Below, piece by piece: positions 7,360 to 15,314 of a stretch of 64,000 bases of DNA. How positions within the stretch are numbered: the first letter of the stretch is position 1; every line of letters begins with the position of its first letter. A program made the translations under genes and the position numbers. The notes beneath the pieces are model-generated. The model worked only from the letters and a program-made list of their open reading frames with translations. It searched no databases and had not been told where the DNA came from. Source of the stretch: Sporolactobacillus pectinivorans (GTDB lineage: Bacteria; Bacillota; Bacilli; Bacillales; Sporolactobacillaceae); the NCBI RefSeq assembly GCF_002802965.1, contig NZ_NXGA01000001.1, positions 1,598,922 through 1,662,921 of the forward strand. Reading direction: 5' to 3'.

Positions 7360-7914
7360 GTGAATAATAGAAAATTAATCTATCTTGCATGTCTGGCGCT
7401 GGCGTTCGCCGTTGTTTTCTGTGAACATCATCCGGGCGTAAAAGTCAGTGCAAAAGCGAATAAAGCAGAAAAACTGGTTGTTCCACTGATCAACGCTGGC
7501 AATGAAGAGGTCGGTGAAGCCGTCCTGACCGAAACGGCGAAGGGTGTCCGGATTTCTTTGCATGCTGAAGGGCTGAGGCCCGGAATCCATGCCATCCATT
7601 TTCATGAAATTGGGAACTGTACACCACCGGATTTTATGTCCTCGGGCGAACATTTTAATCCGGAACACAAACACCATGGATTGAAAAATCCAATGGGTCC
7701 TCACGCAGGGGATATGCCCAACATCTTTGCCGACAGGCATGGAATTGTCGAAACGGTCATTTTCAACCCGCGTGTGACGCTGAAGAAAGAGAAAGAGAAC
7801 TCGCTTCGTGATGCCGACGGATCGGCGCTGATCATACATGAGTTCGGAGATGATCAACTATCGGATCCGTCAGGAAATTCGGGGAAACGTGTGCTTTGCG
7901 GTGTTATCCGCTAA
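7360..7914 (+). CDS. Cu/Zn superoxide dismutase-like secreted protein
   Basis: Dismutates superoxide outside the cytoplasm if metal-loaded. The 184-residue protein starts at a GTG (7360) preceded by GGGGGGC; an ATG at 7327 would also be in frame but has no good RBS. A hydrophobic signal ends near AVVFC, which is an imperfect lipobox (Phe at -1), so it may be a lipoprotein or simply secreted. Metal-site motifs are HAIHFHEIGNC, HFNPEHKHHG and PHAGDMPNIFAD. The disulfide partner and active-site Arg region is KRVLCGVI. It resembles YojM of Bacillus. It is monocistronic with its own terminator. Confidence 0.88.
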   Translation: MNNRKLIYLACLALAFAVVFCEHHPGVKVSAKANKAEKLVVPLINAGNEEVGEAVLTETAKGVRISLHAEGLRPGIHAIHFHEIGNCTPPDFMSSGEHFNPEHKHHGLKNPMGPHAGDMPNIFADRHGIVETVIFNPRVTLKKEKENSLRDADGSALIIHEFGDDQLSDPSGNSGKRVLCGVIR

Positions 7915-7930
7915 TGACGAATATCAAAGA

Positions 7931-7975
7931 GGCTGTCTCGTCAGTCGATTTTTGCGACCGTGAAACAGCCTTTTT
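7931..7975 (+). terminator. Terminator after the superoxide dismutase gene
   Basis: GGCTGT and ACAGCC form the stem across a long loop that can pair further. TTTTTG follows. Confidence 0.75.
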
Positions 7976-8081
7976 GTATCTTAAGAAAGTATAAAAAGTC
8001 GTAGAAAATGGCGGCAACGGCCGTTATATTTTTACATCTTGTTAGGTGCTTGATAGGTGCTTGCCAATCGATAGATTTTCT

Positions 8082-8915
<834 letters not shown>

Positions 8916-9009
8916 CTAACTTTCTCTGATGTTACAAGTATAGCAAAGTCTTTAAAATTCGGGCAAGATGTTACAGTACAAATACGCTGCGGGAACTGCA
9001 ATTCCGAAT

Positions 9010-9037
9010 GGTTTTTCTGAGGCGATCTCAAAAAACC
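9010..9037. other. Hairpin between fabL and menB
   Basis: GGTTTTT-c-TGAG pairs with CTCA-AAAAACC around a five-base loop. It lies between two divergent genes; its role is unknown. Confidence 0.4.
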
Positions 9038-9130
9038 ACAGATAGGTGATGATATGCTAAAATGATGAGTGTGCAAAACATCACAAGGAACCGTATACAT
9101 AAATCTGGTGAAACAGGAAAGGAAGAGTGG

Positions 9131-9955
9131 ATGATGTCTTCAATAGAATGGGAAACGATTGAGAACTACGACGAAATTATTTTCGAACGTTACGAAGGCA
9201 TTGCCAAAATCACGATTAACCGCCCGCAAGTCCGCAATGCTTTCACACCGAAAACAGTCATGGAAATGATCGACGCTTTTTCGAGAGCCCGGGATGATGC
9301 AAGCGTCGGCGTCATTGTTCTGACCGGCGCCGGAACGCTGGCATTCTGTTCAGGGGGTGACCAAAAAGTCAGAGGCAATGGAGGCTACGTTGGCAGCGAT
9401 CATATCCCGCGGCTGAATGTGCTGGATCTGCAGCATCTGATCCGCATCATTCCGAAGCCGGTGATTGCGATGGTAGCCGGTTATGCGATTGGCGGGGGTA
9501 ATGTGCTGCAGGTTGTCTGCGACCTGACAATTGCTGCGGATAATGCTGTTTTTGGACAGACCGGGCCAAAAGTCGGCAGTTTCGATGCGGGCTACGGTGC
9601 GGGCTACCTGGCGCGAATTGTCGGTCAAAAGAAAGCGCGTGAAATTTGGTATCTGTGCCGGCAGTATAATGCGCAGCAGGCTCTTGACATGGGGCTCGTC
9701 AACACGGTTGTCCCTCTGGAAAACCTTGAAGAAGAAACGGTCAAATGGGCAAAAGAGATGCTCTCGAAGAGCGCAACTGCGCTGCGTTTCCTGAAAGCTT
9801 CTTTCAATGCGGACACGGACGGGCTTGCCGGACTTCAGCAATTGGGCGGAGACGCGACGCTTCTCTATTACACGACCGATGAGGCAAAAGAGGGGCGGGA
9901 CGCATTTAAGGAGAAACGCGACCCCGATTTCAGTAAATATCCGAAATTTCCTTGA
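9131..9955 (+). CDS. menB: 1,4-dihydroxy-2-naphthoyl-CoA synthase
   Basis: Crotonase-fold enzyme that cyclises o-succinylbenzoyl-CoA to dihydroxynaphthoyl-CoA in menaquinone synthesis. Family blocks are [31 protein letters not shown] (oxyanion/substrate region), [20 protein letters not shown] and [20 protein letters not shown]. The product is about 274 residues. The start is ATG at 9131 or 9134, with AGGAAAGGAAGAG upstream; earlier in-frame ATGs at 9062 lack an RBS and extend past the usual N-terminus. menE follows 17 bases later, so the two are probably co-transcribed. A TGC-TAAAAT extended -10 lies near 9051-9060. Confidence 0.94.
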   Translation: MMSSIEWETIENYDEIIFERYEGIAKITINRPQVRNAFTPKTVMEMIDAFSRARDDASVGVIVLTGAGTLAFCSGGDQKVRGNGGYVGSDHIPRLNVLDLQHLIRIIPKPVIAMVAGYAIGGGNVLQVVCDLTIAADNAVFGQTGPKVGSFDAGYGAGYLARIVGQKKAREIWYLCRQYNAQQALDMGLVNTVVPLENLEEETVKWAKEMLSKSATALRFLKASFNADTDGLAGLQQLGGDATLLYYTTDEAKEGRDAFKEKRDPDFSKYPKFP

Positions 9956-9972
9956 AAAGGGGCGCGTGAACG

Positions 9973-11472
9973 ATGCAGGAAGCGATCATGCCGAACTGGC
10001 TGAAGCAGCGCGCGGATCTGACGCCTGACCGGACAGCCTTCGAGACAAATGAGCAGCGCATCTCCTTTCTCAAGTTGTGGGATCGCGTTCTGGTACTTAC
10101 AGGAAAGCTGGCATCACTGGGCATTCAAAAGGGGGACCATGTTGCCCTGCTGAGCGAAAACAGCCTGGATCTGGTCTGCTTTTTTCATGCGCTGATGGCC
10201 CTTGGCGCTGTGGGTGTCCCGCTGAACATCCGGCTAAGCCCGGAAGAGCTGGCCTGGGAGACAGAGGACAGCGAGGCAAGATGGCTGATCTGCGATGACG
10301 CAGATCAGCCTCTGGAACCTGAGATCATGAAGGGGACCCGGTCTTTTAACTGGATCACGATGAATCATGTCAAACAGCAGCCTCAGGCAGATGCCACACT
10401 TCAGCATTCATTTCATCTGGGTGATCCGTGCACGATAATTTACACTTCTGGGACAACGGGCAGACCCAAGGGTGTTGTCCTGACTTATGGAAATCACTGG
10501 TGGAGTGCCGCCGGATCTGCCCTGAATCTCGGATTGGCAGATACAGATAAATGGCTTTGCTGCGTGCCGCTTTTTCACGTCAGCGGACTGTCCATTATTA
10601 TGAAGAATATCATTTATGGGATGCCGGTTTTTCTCTTGAAAAAATTTGATCCTCATGCAGCAAACCGCGTCATCTGTCAAAATGGCGTGAGTATGGTTTC
10701 AGTAGTTGCCAATATGCTGAGACGGATGCTGGACGATCTCGGAACAGAGCGCTATCCGGCTGCTTTCCGCTGTATGCTGCTCGGCGGCGGGCCGGCACCG
10801 CTGCCGCTTCTCAAGCACAGCCGTGAGAAAAAAATACCGGTTTATCAGACATACGGGCTGACAGAAACGGCCTCGCAGATGGTGACGTTGCCCCCGGAAT
10901 TCATGTTTTCAAAATTGGGATCGGCCGGCAAACCGCTTTTCCATGGGGAAATCCGGATTGTCGGAAAGGACCGGGAAGCAAAAAGGGATGAACCCGGTGA
11001 GATTTTAGTCAGAGGGATGAACGTAACTCCGGGTTACTGGAATCGTCCCGGGGCAACAGCGAAAGCCTTCAGTAACGGATGGCTGTGCACGGGAGATATT
11101 GGCTACCTGGATTCCGATGGTTTTCTTTATGTGCTTGACCGGAGGGATGATCTGATTATTTCCGGCGGCGAGAATGTATACCCGGCAGAAATTGAATCTG
11201 TACTGTTTGATTTTCCAGGCGTTGAAGAGGCCGGGGTCGTTGGCGTGAAAAATCAACATTGGGGTGAAGTGCCTTTCGCCTTTATCCATCTTAAGCCCGG
11301 CTGTTCCGTCACTGAAGAAGCTTTACTGAACTTTTGCGAAAAAAAGCTTGCGCGGTATAAGCTGCCTGTTGGAATCTGTTTTACCGGACTGCTGCCGCGG
11401 AATGCTTCCCGGAAACTGCTGCGGAGAAAGCTGACCGACCGGCTGCCTGAAGAATATTGTCCTTCAAAATGA
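9973..11472 (+). CDS. menE: o-Succinylbenzoate--CoA ligase
   Basis: ANL-superfamily acyl-CoA synthetase that activates o-succinylbenzoate for MenB. The 499-residue protein carries the AMP-binding P-loop TIIYTSGTTGRPKG near residue 155. The A5 motif is YQTYGLTETAS and the A7 motif WLCTGDIGYLD. The hinge is DRRDDLIISGGENVYPAEIE, and a C-terminal lysine region, RNASRKLLRRKL, follows. AAAGGGGCG precedes the start at 9973; an in-frame ATG at 9988 is possible. It forms an apparent menB-menE operon without menF, menD, menH or menC nearby. Confidence 0.93.
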   Translation: MQEAIMPNWLKQRADLTPDRTAFETNEQRISFLKLWDRVLVLTGKLASLGIQKGDHVALLSENSLDLVCFFHALMALGAVGVPLNIRLSPEELAWETEDSEARWLICDDADQPLEPEIMKGTRSFNWITMNHVKQQPQADATLQHSFHLGDPCTIIYTSGTTGRPKGVVLTYGNHWWSAAGSALNLGLADTDKWLCCVPLFHVSGLSIIMKNIIYGMPVFLLKKFDPHAANRVICQNGVSMVSVVANMLRRMLDDLGTERYPAAFRCMLLGGGPAPLPLLKHSREKKIPVYQTYGLTETASQMVTLPPEFMFSKLGSAGKPLFHGEIRIVGKDREAKRDEPGEILVRGMNVTPGYWNRPGATAKAFSNGWLCTGDIGYLDSDGFLYVLDRRDDLIISGGENVYPAEIESVLFDFPGVEEAGVVGVKNQHWGEVPFAFIHLKPGCSVTEEALLNFCEKKLARYKLPVGICFTGLLPRNASRKLLRRKLTDRLPEEYCPSK

Positions 11473-11545
11473 TCTTTCAGCATGTTTAGGGTATGATAGG
11501 TTCAGAAGGGTACCCACAAATGAATTCGGAAGAGGGCTGATCGAC

Positions 11546-11863
11546 TTGATTATTGTTTACCTGAGTCTGGCTCTGGTCGCGGCTGCCATTATTGGGTTTG
11601 CTATTTCGGCTATGCGAACATTGAAACTGATGAATGGGACAATGGCAAAAGTATCTAAAATCGGTGAGAAAATACGTCGGCAGGCGGAAAAAATTGCTGA
11701 AGAAAAAAATACGTTGACGCAGAATCTGTCTGAGATCCAGCTTGATTATATCAAGAAAAAGGAAAAAGTACAGGCAACGTCCCGCCAGGTTCAGCAGGCA
11801 GCATTTTTAGTGCAGAAAAATTTTTATCAAGCAAAAATGGCAATAAAAAGTGAAAAAGCGTGA
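11546..11863 (+). CDS. DUF948-type membrane-anchored coiled-coil protein
   Basis: The 105-residue protein has a single N-terminal membrane helix (LSLALVAAAIIGFAISAM) and a Lys/Glu-rich, probably coiled-coil tail. That layout fits DUF948-type general-stress proteins of Bacilli. Translation probably begins at TTG (11546) after GGAAGAGGG. The function is unknown. It shares an overlapping terminator with the convergent OsmC-family gene. The family assignment is moderate because the sequence is short and of low complexity. Confidence 0.65.
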   Translation: MIIVYLSLALVAAAIIGFAISAMRTLKLMNGTMAKVSKIGEKIRRQAEKIAEEKNTLTQNLSEIQLDYIKKKEKVQATSRQVQQAAFLVQKNFYQAKMAIKSEKA

Positions 11864-11892
11864 AAAGACATGCTGTCTCTTTCACGCCTTTT
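11858..11892. terminator. Bidirectional terminator overlapping two stop regions
   Basis: GCGTGAAA and TTTCACGC form the stem, with A-rich sequence on the left and CTTTTT on the right. The structure begins inside the coding end of the plus-strand gene. Confidence 0.8.
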
Positions 11893-12346
11893 TACTGCCG
11901 GGATCCGTCTCAACGGTTTTGAAAACGGGAGCAATCTCGATACGTACGTTACCGCGAACGGCCTTCGCCACCATGCAGTCCTGCTCAGCCTGATATATGG
12001 CTGAGCGCAGCTTTGACTCGTCGGTGACCTCTCTGTCCAGAAAAATGACGGGCCGGTGAATGACTTTGTCGAAATGCAGCCCGCCTTTTTTTGTGACAAT
12101 CCCCTCGGATTCAATTGAGAGATGGTCAAAACTGATTTCTTCTTTGCCAAGCCGGATACCCAGTGTGATCATATAGCAGGACGAAAGTGCACTCAGAAGT
12201 AATTCATCGGGGTTTGTACCGATGCCGGCTCCCTTCATCGACGGGTCAACAGAAATGTCAGTATCGATGCCTTTTGTTTTGACATGGCCTTGTCCGTCCC
12301 AGGAACCTTTCCAGTTGCCCTTCAAGTTAAAAGTGAATCTTTCCAT
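11882..12346 (-). CDS. OsmC/Ohr-family protein
   Basis: A thiol-dependent peroxide-detoxification fold of 154 residues. The reactive cysteines lie in LLLSALSSCYMITLGIRL and in the later AIYQAEQDCMVAKAVRGN, the two-Cys arrangement of the OsmC superfamily. The start at 12346 is chosen because AAAGGATGGG lies upstream; a longer frame to 12385 adds only unconserved residues. A TATAAT (12400-12405, minus) lies 17 bases from a TTTGCA -35 (12423-12428). The subgroup is YhfA/SACOL1771-like rather than classical Ohr. The substrate is unknown. Confidence 0.85.
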   Translation of the reverse strand: MERFTFNLKGNWKGSWDGQGHVKTKGIDTDISVDPSMKGAGIGTNPDELLLSALSSCYMITLGIRLGKEEISFDHLSIESEGIVTKKGGLHFDKVIHRPVIFLDREVTDESKLRSAIYQAEQDCMVAKAVRGNVRIEIAPVFKTVETDPGSKKA

Positions 12347-12428
12347 AATACCCATCCTTTCTGAACTGGCAGCATGATGAATCAATTCTTTTCATATTGA
12401 TTATAATGCCGGCGATCAAAGCTGCAAA

Positions 12429-12693
12429 GAAGACAATGAGCCCTTCGGTACACTTTTTGCACGATAAAATTCAGAGGAATAGCGTGCAGGGCCAACCAGG
12501 GCACGGCCTGCGCCAGAAGCCTAGCTTCACGAGCTTTTCTTAGTACCACCCTGTATTTTGATGCTTTGAATGTAATAGTAAGACAAAGACAAGCAGCATA
12601 CGGAACCGTATAAGAGTAAAAAGCGGTGCGGCATTAATTAGGCATGGTCTGTATGCAGCGTAGGAACCTGCAGAAAAGAGGGACGGGAAGAAG
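12429..12693. other. Intergenic stretch with no recognised gene
   Basis: No coding frame with an RBS and no known RNA was found here. Small GC-rich stems occur near 12490-12540, but none has a terminator T-run. Confidence 0.5.
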
Positions 12694-13347
12694 ATGAACG
12701 CCGTTCATAAAGAAAACCGGATCGCCATACGCTGGGTATGGATGACTCTGATTTGTACATTAGTATTTTTAATTCTGGTTCTGGCGATCCGGATACCTGG
12801 AATCAAGAGGTTGGACAATCAGCTGAATCAGAGTCTTGATCCCTTAAGGACAAAAACGTTGATTGCTTTTTTTTCAAAGCTGACTGACTTTGGAGATTCA
12901 CAACTGCTGTCAGTGATTATTGCCCTGGCAATGCTGTATTTACTGTTCAGAAAAAAATTTTTCCCGATGATATTGTTGCCGGCCGCTTTTTTTGCTGAAC
13001 GTCAGTTGAACGAAACGCTGAAAAGCTGGGTGATGAGGGATCGTCCGGCGTTTCCCCACCTTGTTCCCGCATCCGGGTATAGCTTTCCGAGCGGACACGC
13101 GATGAACGTGTCCACTGTATACGGATTACTGATTGTTCTCATTGCCCCGCTGATTCAGACTAAGTGGGTCCGAAAACTATGGGTTGTAATCAATCTGGCA
13201 ATGATACTTCTGATCGGATTCAGCAGGCCCTTCCTGAATGTCCATTTTTTCAGTGATATTCTGGCCGGATACTGCATGGGCGGTCTGGTTGTCGGTCTCA
13301 CCTCGCTCATCTTGATTTTTATTGATCGCCGGCGCAGAAGCCGTTAA
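12694..13347 (+). CDS. PAP2-family membrane phosphatase
   Basis: The 217-residue membrane protein has about five to six helices and the complete three-part PAP2 acid-phosphatase signature. The three parts are KSWVMRDRP (KX6RP), PSGH and SRPFLNVHFFSDILAG (SRX5HX3D). These proteins dephosphorylate lipid phosphates such as undecaprenyl pyrophosphate or phosphatidylglycerophosphate on the outer membrane face. Which substrate applies here is unknown. An RBS GGGACGGGAAG lies upstream of the ATG at 12694. Confidence 0.88.
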   Translation: MNAVHKENRIAIRWVWMTLICTLVFLILVLAIRIPGIKRLDNQLNQSLDPLRTKTLIAFFSKLTDFGDSQLLSVIIALAMLYLLFRKKFFPMILLPAAFFAERQLNETLKSWVMRDRPAFPHLVPASGYSFPSGHAMNVSTVYGLLIVLIAPLIQTKWVRKLWVVINLAMILLIGFSRPFLNVHFFSDILAGYCMGGLVVGLTSLILIFIDRRRRSR

Positions 13348-13385
13348 TATGGAACTATACAGAAAGGTAATCAACAGGAGGCATA

Positions 13386-13829
13386 ATGATGAAAAAAGGT
13401 TCTATTACTATGGAAAACGGTGAAGTGGTCCATATCGATTTTTTCCCGAATGAAGCGCCTAATACAGTAGCAAATTTTGAAAAACTGGCGAATTCCGGTT
13501 TTTACAACGGGCTGACTTTTCACCGCGTCATTCCCGGTTTTGTCAGTCAGGGTGGCGATCCGACCGGAACCGGGATGGGCGATGCCGGCTATACAATAAA
13601 ATGCGAGACGGATGGCAATCCGCATCAGCATGTTGCAGGCGCGCTGTCGATGGCTCACGCCGGGCGCGATACCGGTTCCTGTCAATTTTTTATTGTCCAT
13701 GCACCACAGCCGCATCTGGATGGCGTGCATACTGTTTTCGGACAAGTTACTGAAGGTCTTGGTACAGTTCTGGCGATGAGAAACGGTGATGTCATGACAG
13801 AAGTTAAAGTCTGGGACGAAGAAGACTAA
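13386..13829 (+). CDS. ppiB: Peptidyl-prolyl cis-trans isomerase, cyclophilin type
   Basis: Cytosolic prolyl isomerase that helps protein folding. The 147-residue protein shows the cyclophilin catalytic blocks [40 protein letters not shown] and [12 protein letters not shown]. It is close in length and sequence to Bacillus PpiB. CAGGAGG lies seven bases upstream of the start pair ATGATG (13386/13389). yqgV follows after 17 bases and the two are probably transcribed together. Confidence 0.94.
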   Translation: MMKKGSITMENGEVVHIDFFPNEAPNTVANFEKLANSGFYNGLTFHRVIPGFVSQGGDPTGTGMGDAGYTIKCETDGNPHQHVAGALSMAHAGRDTGSCQFFIVHAPQPHLDGVHTVFGQVTEGLGTVLAMRNGDVMTEVKVWDEED

Positions 13830-13846
13830 ATAGGAGAGGGGCACTG

Positions 13847-14143
13847 ATGATGCCAAAAAGCAATGTCGGACTGCAGATTCTTCCGTTTTCAAAGGACAAG
13901 GATACGTATGCTCTTGTGGATAAAGCGATTGAAGCAATCCAGAAGTCGGGCGTGAAATATGAAGTGGACGCACTTGAGACGGTGCTTGAGGGGGAGCTGG
14001 ACGACCTGCTGGAGGTTGTGAAACAGACCATTTATGCAACGGTCGAGGCGGGTGCAGAAGAAGTCGCGGCAGAAGTGAAAATTCATTTCCGCCCTCAGGG
14101 AACTTCGATCAAGGAAAAGGTTGGGAAGTACCGGAAGTCTTAA
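13847..14143 (+). CDS. Thiamine-binding-type protein, YqgV/MTH1187 family (DUF77)
   Basis: The 98-residue protein has a ferredoxin-like fold typical of the UPF0045/DUF77 family. Its signature stretches are VGLQILPFSKDKDTYALVDK and SGVKYEVDALETVLEGELDD. Members bind thiamine or a related molecule, but the physiological role is unclear. TAGGAGAGGGG precedes the start. It probably forms an operon with ppiB and ends before the terminator at 14220. Confidence 0.85.
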   Translation: MMPKSNVGLQILPFSKDKDTYALVDKAIEAIQKSGVKYEVDALETVLEGELDDLLEVVKQTIYATVEAGAEEVAAEVKIHFRPQGTSIKEKVGKYRKS

Positions 14144-14156
14144 TAATATAGAATTG

Positions 14157-14182
14157 TACATATGTGAAGTACATATGTGAAG
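14157..14182. repeat. 13-bp direct repeat
   Basis: GTACATATGTGAA occurs twice in immediate succession after the yqgV stop. It looks like a local tandem duplication. Confidence 0.7.
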
Positions 14183-14219
14183 CTGGTATCCCAACACGGC
14201 CGAAATGAAAATGTTTTGT

Positions 14220-14256
14220 AAGCAGAATGGAGAATTTTTTTCATCCTGCTTTTTTC
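14220..14256 (+). terminator. Terminator after yqgV
   Basis: AGCAG-a-ATG pairs with CAT-c-CTGCT. TTTTTTCTT follows. Confidence 0.75.
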
Positions 14257-14390
14257 TTAAATATTTTATTTGTGATTTAAGAAAAATTTGCTTAAAAACT
14301 GTAAACGCAACGACTGGTTGACAGATTGTCAGCGCAGATTGGTAGTCATCCGTGATAAAAATTCGTAATTTTGAAAGGGAGGTGATAGCC

Positions 14391-15170
14391 ATGAAATTTC
14401 AGGAAAAACTGCAGTCATTGAGAAAACAGCGCGGCATGTCCCAGGAAAAACTGGCCGAGTCGCTCGGCATCTCAAGGCAAGCCGTATCAAAGTGGGAATC
14501 GGGTCAATCCTATCCGGACACGGATAAATGGGTGGCACTCAGCAATTTGTTCGGCGTCCCGATCGACAATCTGGTGAGAGATGAGCTGTTGATTGAAAAA
14601 GAAAGGCAACAGGAACATCGTCTCAGCGCGTATTATTTTATGCGGCGCTATGAGTTTAGAAGCAAAAAGACACTTTTCGGTCTTCCCCTCGTTCATATCA
14701 ATCTTGGTCCGGGTTTCTGCATGGCCAAAGGAATTCTGGCCATCGGCAATGTATCGATCGGTGTTCTTTCTCTCGGGGGAATCTCTTTGGGCGGATTGTG
14801 CTTCGGCGGATTGTCTGCCGGATTAATCGGTGTTGGCGGAGCAGCTTTAGCTTTGCTCTTTGCGGTCGGCGGTTTATCGATTGGAATACTGGCTATTGGC
14901 GGCCAGGCGATCGGAGTTTTAACTTTAGGCGGATTGTCGGTTGGTATGTTCTCAATCGGCGGAGCTGTTTTTGCCTCGCATGTCGCTATTGGCGGCTATG
15001 CAGAAGGACACGTTGCTATTGGGCATACGGCACATGGCGCCAAAACTTTAATTGTTCATGCCAATGACTTGAGCGATCTTACTTCAGCACAAATTAGGCA
15101 TTTAATTCACAAAGAGTATCCAAACCTTTGGAGACCGATTGTCGACTGGTTGACTTTTTTATTCAGGTGA
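14391..15170 (+). CDS. XRE-family regulator with long Gly/hydrophobic repeat domain
   Basis: The 259-residue protein begins with an XRE helix-turn-helix (residues about 5-60, containing MSQEKLAESLGISRQAVSKW). A conserved-looking bridge, RSKKTLFGLPLVHIN, follows near residues 90-104. Then comes about 100 residues of repeating five-residue motifs of the type S-I-G-x-L / L-G-G-I, spanning about 108-205. The last 50 residues are ordinary. GGGAGGTGA precedes the ATG at 14391. The repeat could be a beta-helix-like or membrane-associated sensor; this is inference. Regulators of this layout occur in other Firmicutes, but I know of no assigned function. It lies just upstream of the repair operon but has its own start signals. 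Confidence 0.8.
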   Translation: MKFQEKLQSLRKQRGMSQEKLAESLGISRQAVSKWESGQSYPDTDKWVALSNLFGVPIDNLVRDELLIEKERQQEHRLSAYYFMRRYEFRSKKTLFGLPLVHINLGPGFCMAKGILAIGNVSIGVLSLGGISLGGLCFGGLSAGLIGVGGAALALLFAVGGLSIGILAIGGQAIGVLTLGGLSVGMFSIGGAVFASHVAIGGYAEGHVAIGHTAHGAKTLIVHANDLSDLTSAQIRHLIHKEYPNLWRPIVDWLTFLFR

Positions 15171-15236
15171 TCTTGCAACCGGGAAATGAATCTCAAACAT
15201 CGACTGTTTTCGTCAGATATTTCTTGGATGATAAAA

Positions 15237-15263
15237 GAACAAATGTTCCTGATGTGATATAAT
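15237..15263 (+). promoter_or_regulatory. addB promoter with LexA-like box
   Basis: GAACAAATGTTC (15237-15248) is the same perfect LexA-type palindrome as at 5870-5881. A consensus TATAAT -10 lies at 15258-15263, so the box occupies the -35/spacer region. Confidence 0.65.
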
Positions 15264-15314
15264 AGAAAAAAGACATGATGAACGAATGAGCCGATTGGCT
15301 GAGGAGGAATGAAG

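Noticed and set aside
12429..12693. Search for a tRNA or small RNA in this gap
   Set aside because: No cloverleaf, no known RNA signature and no terminator were found.
13371..14039. Long minus-strand frame opposite ppiB and yqgV
   Set aside because: It is antisense to two genes with clear family motifs; its own translation shows none.
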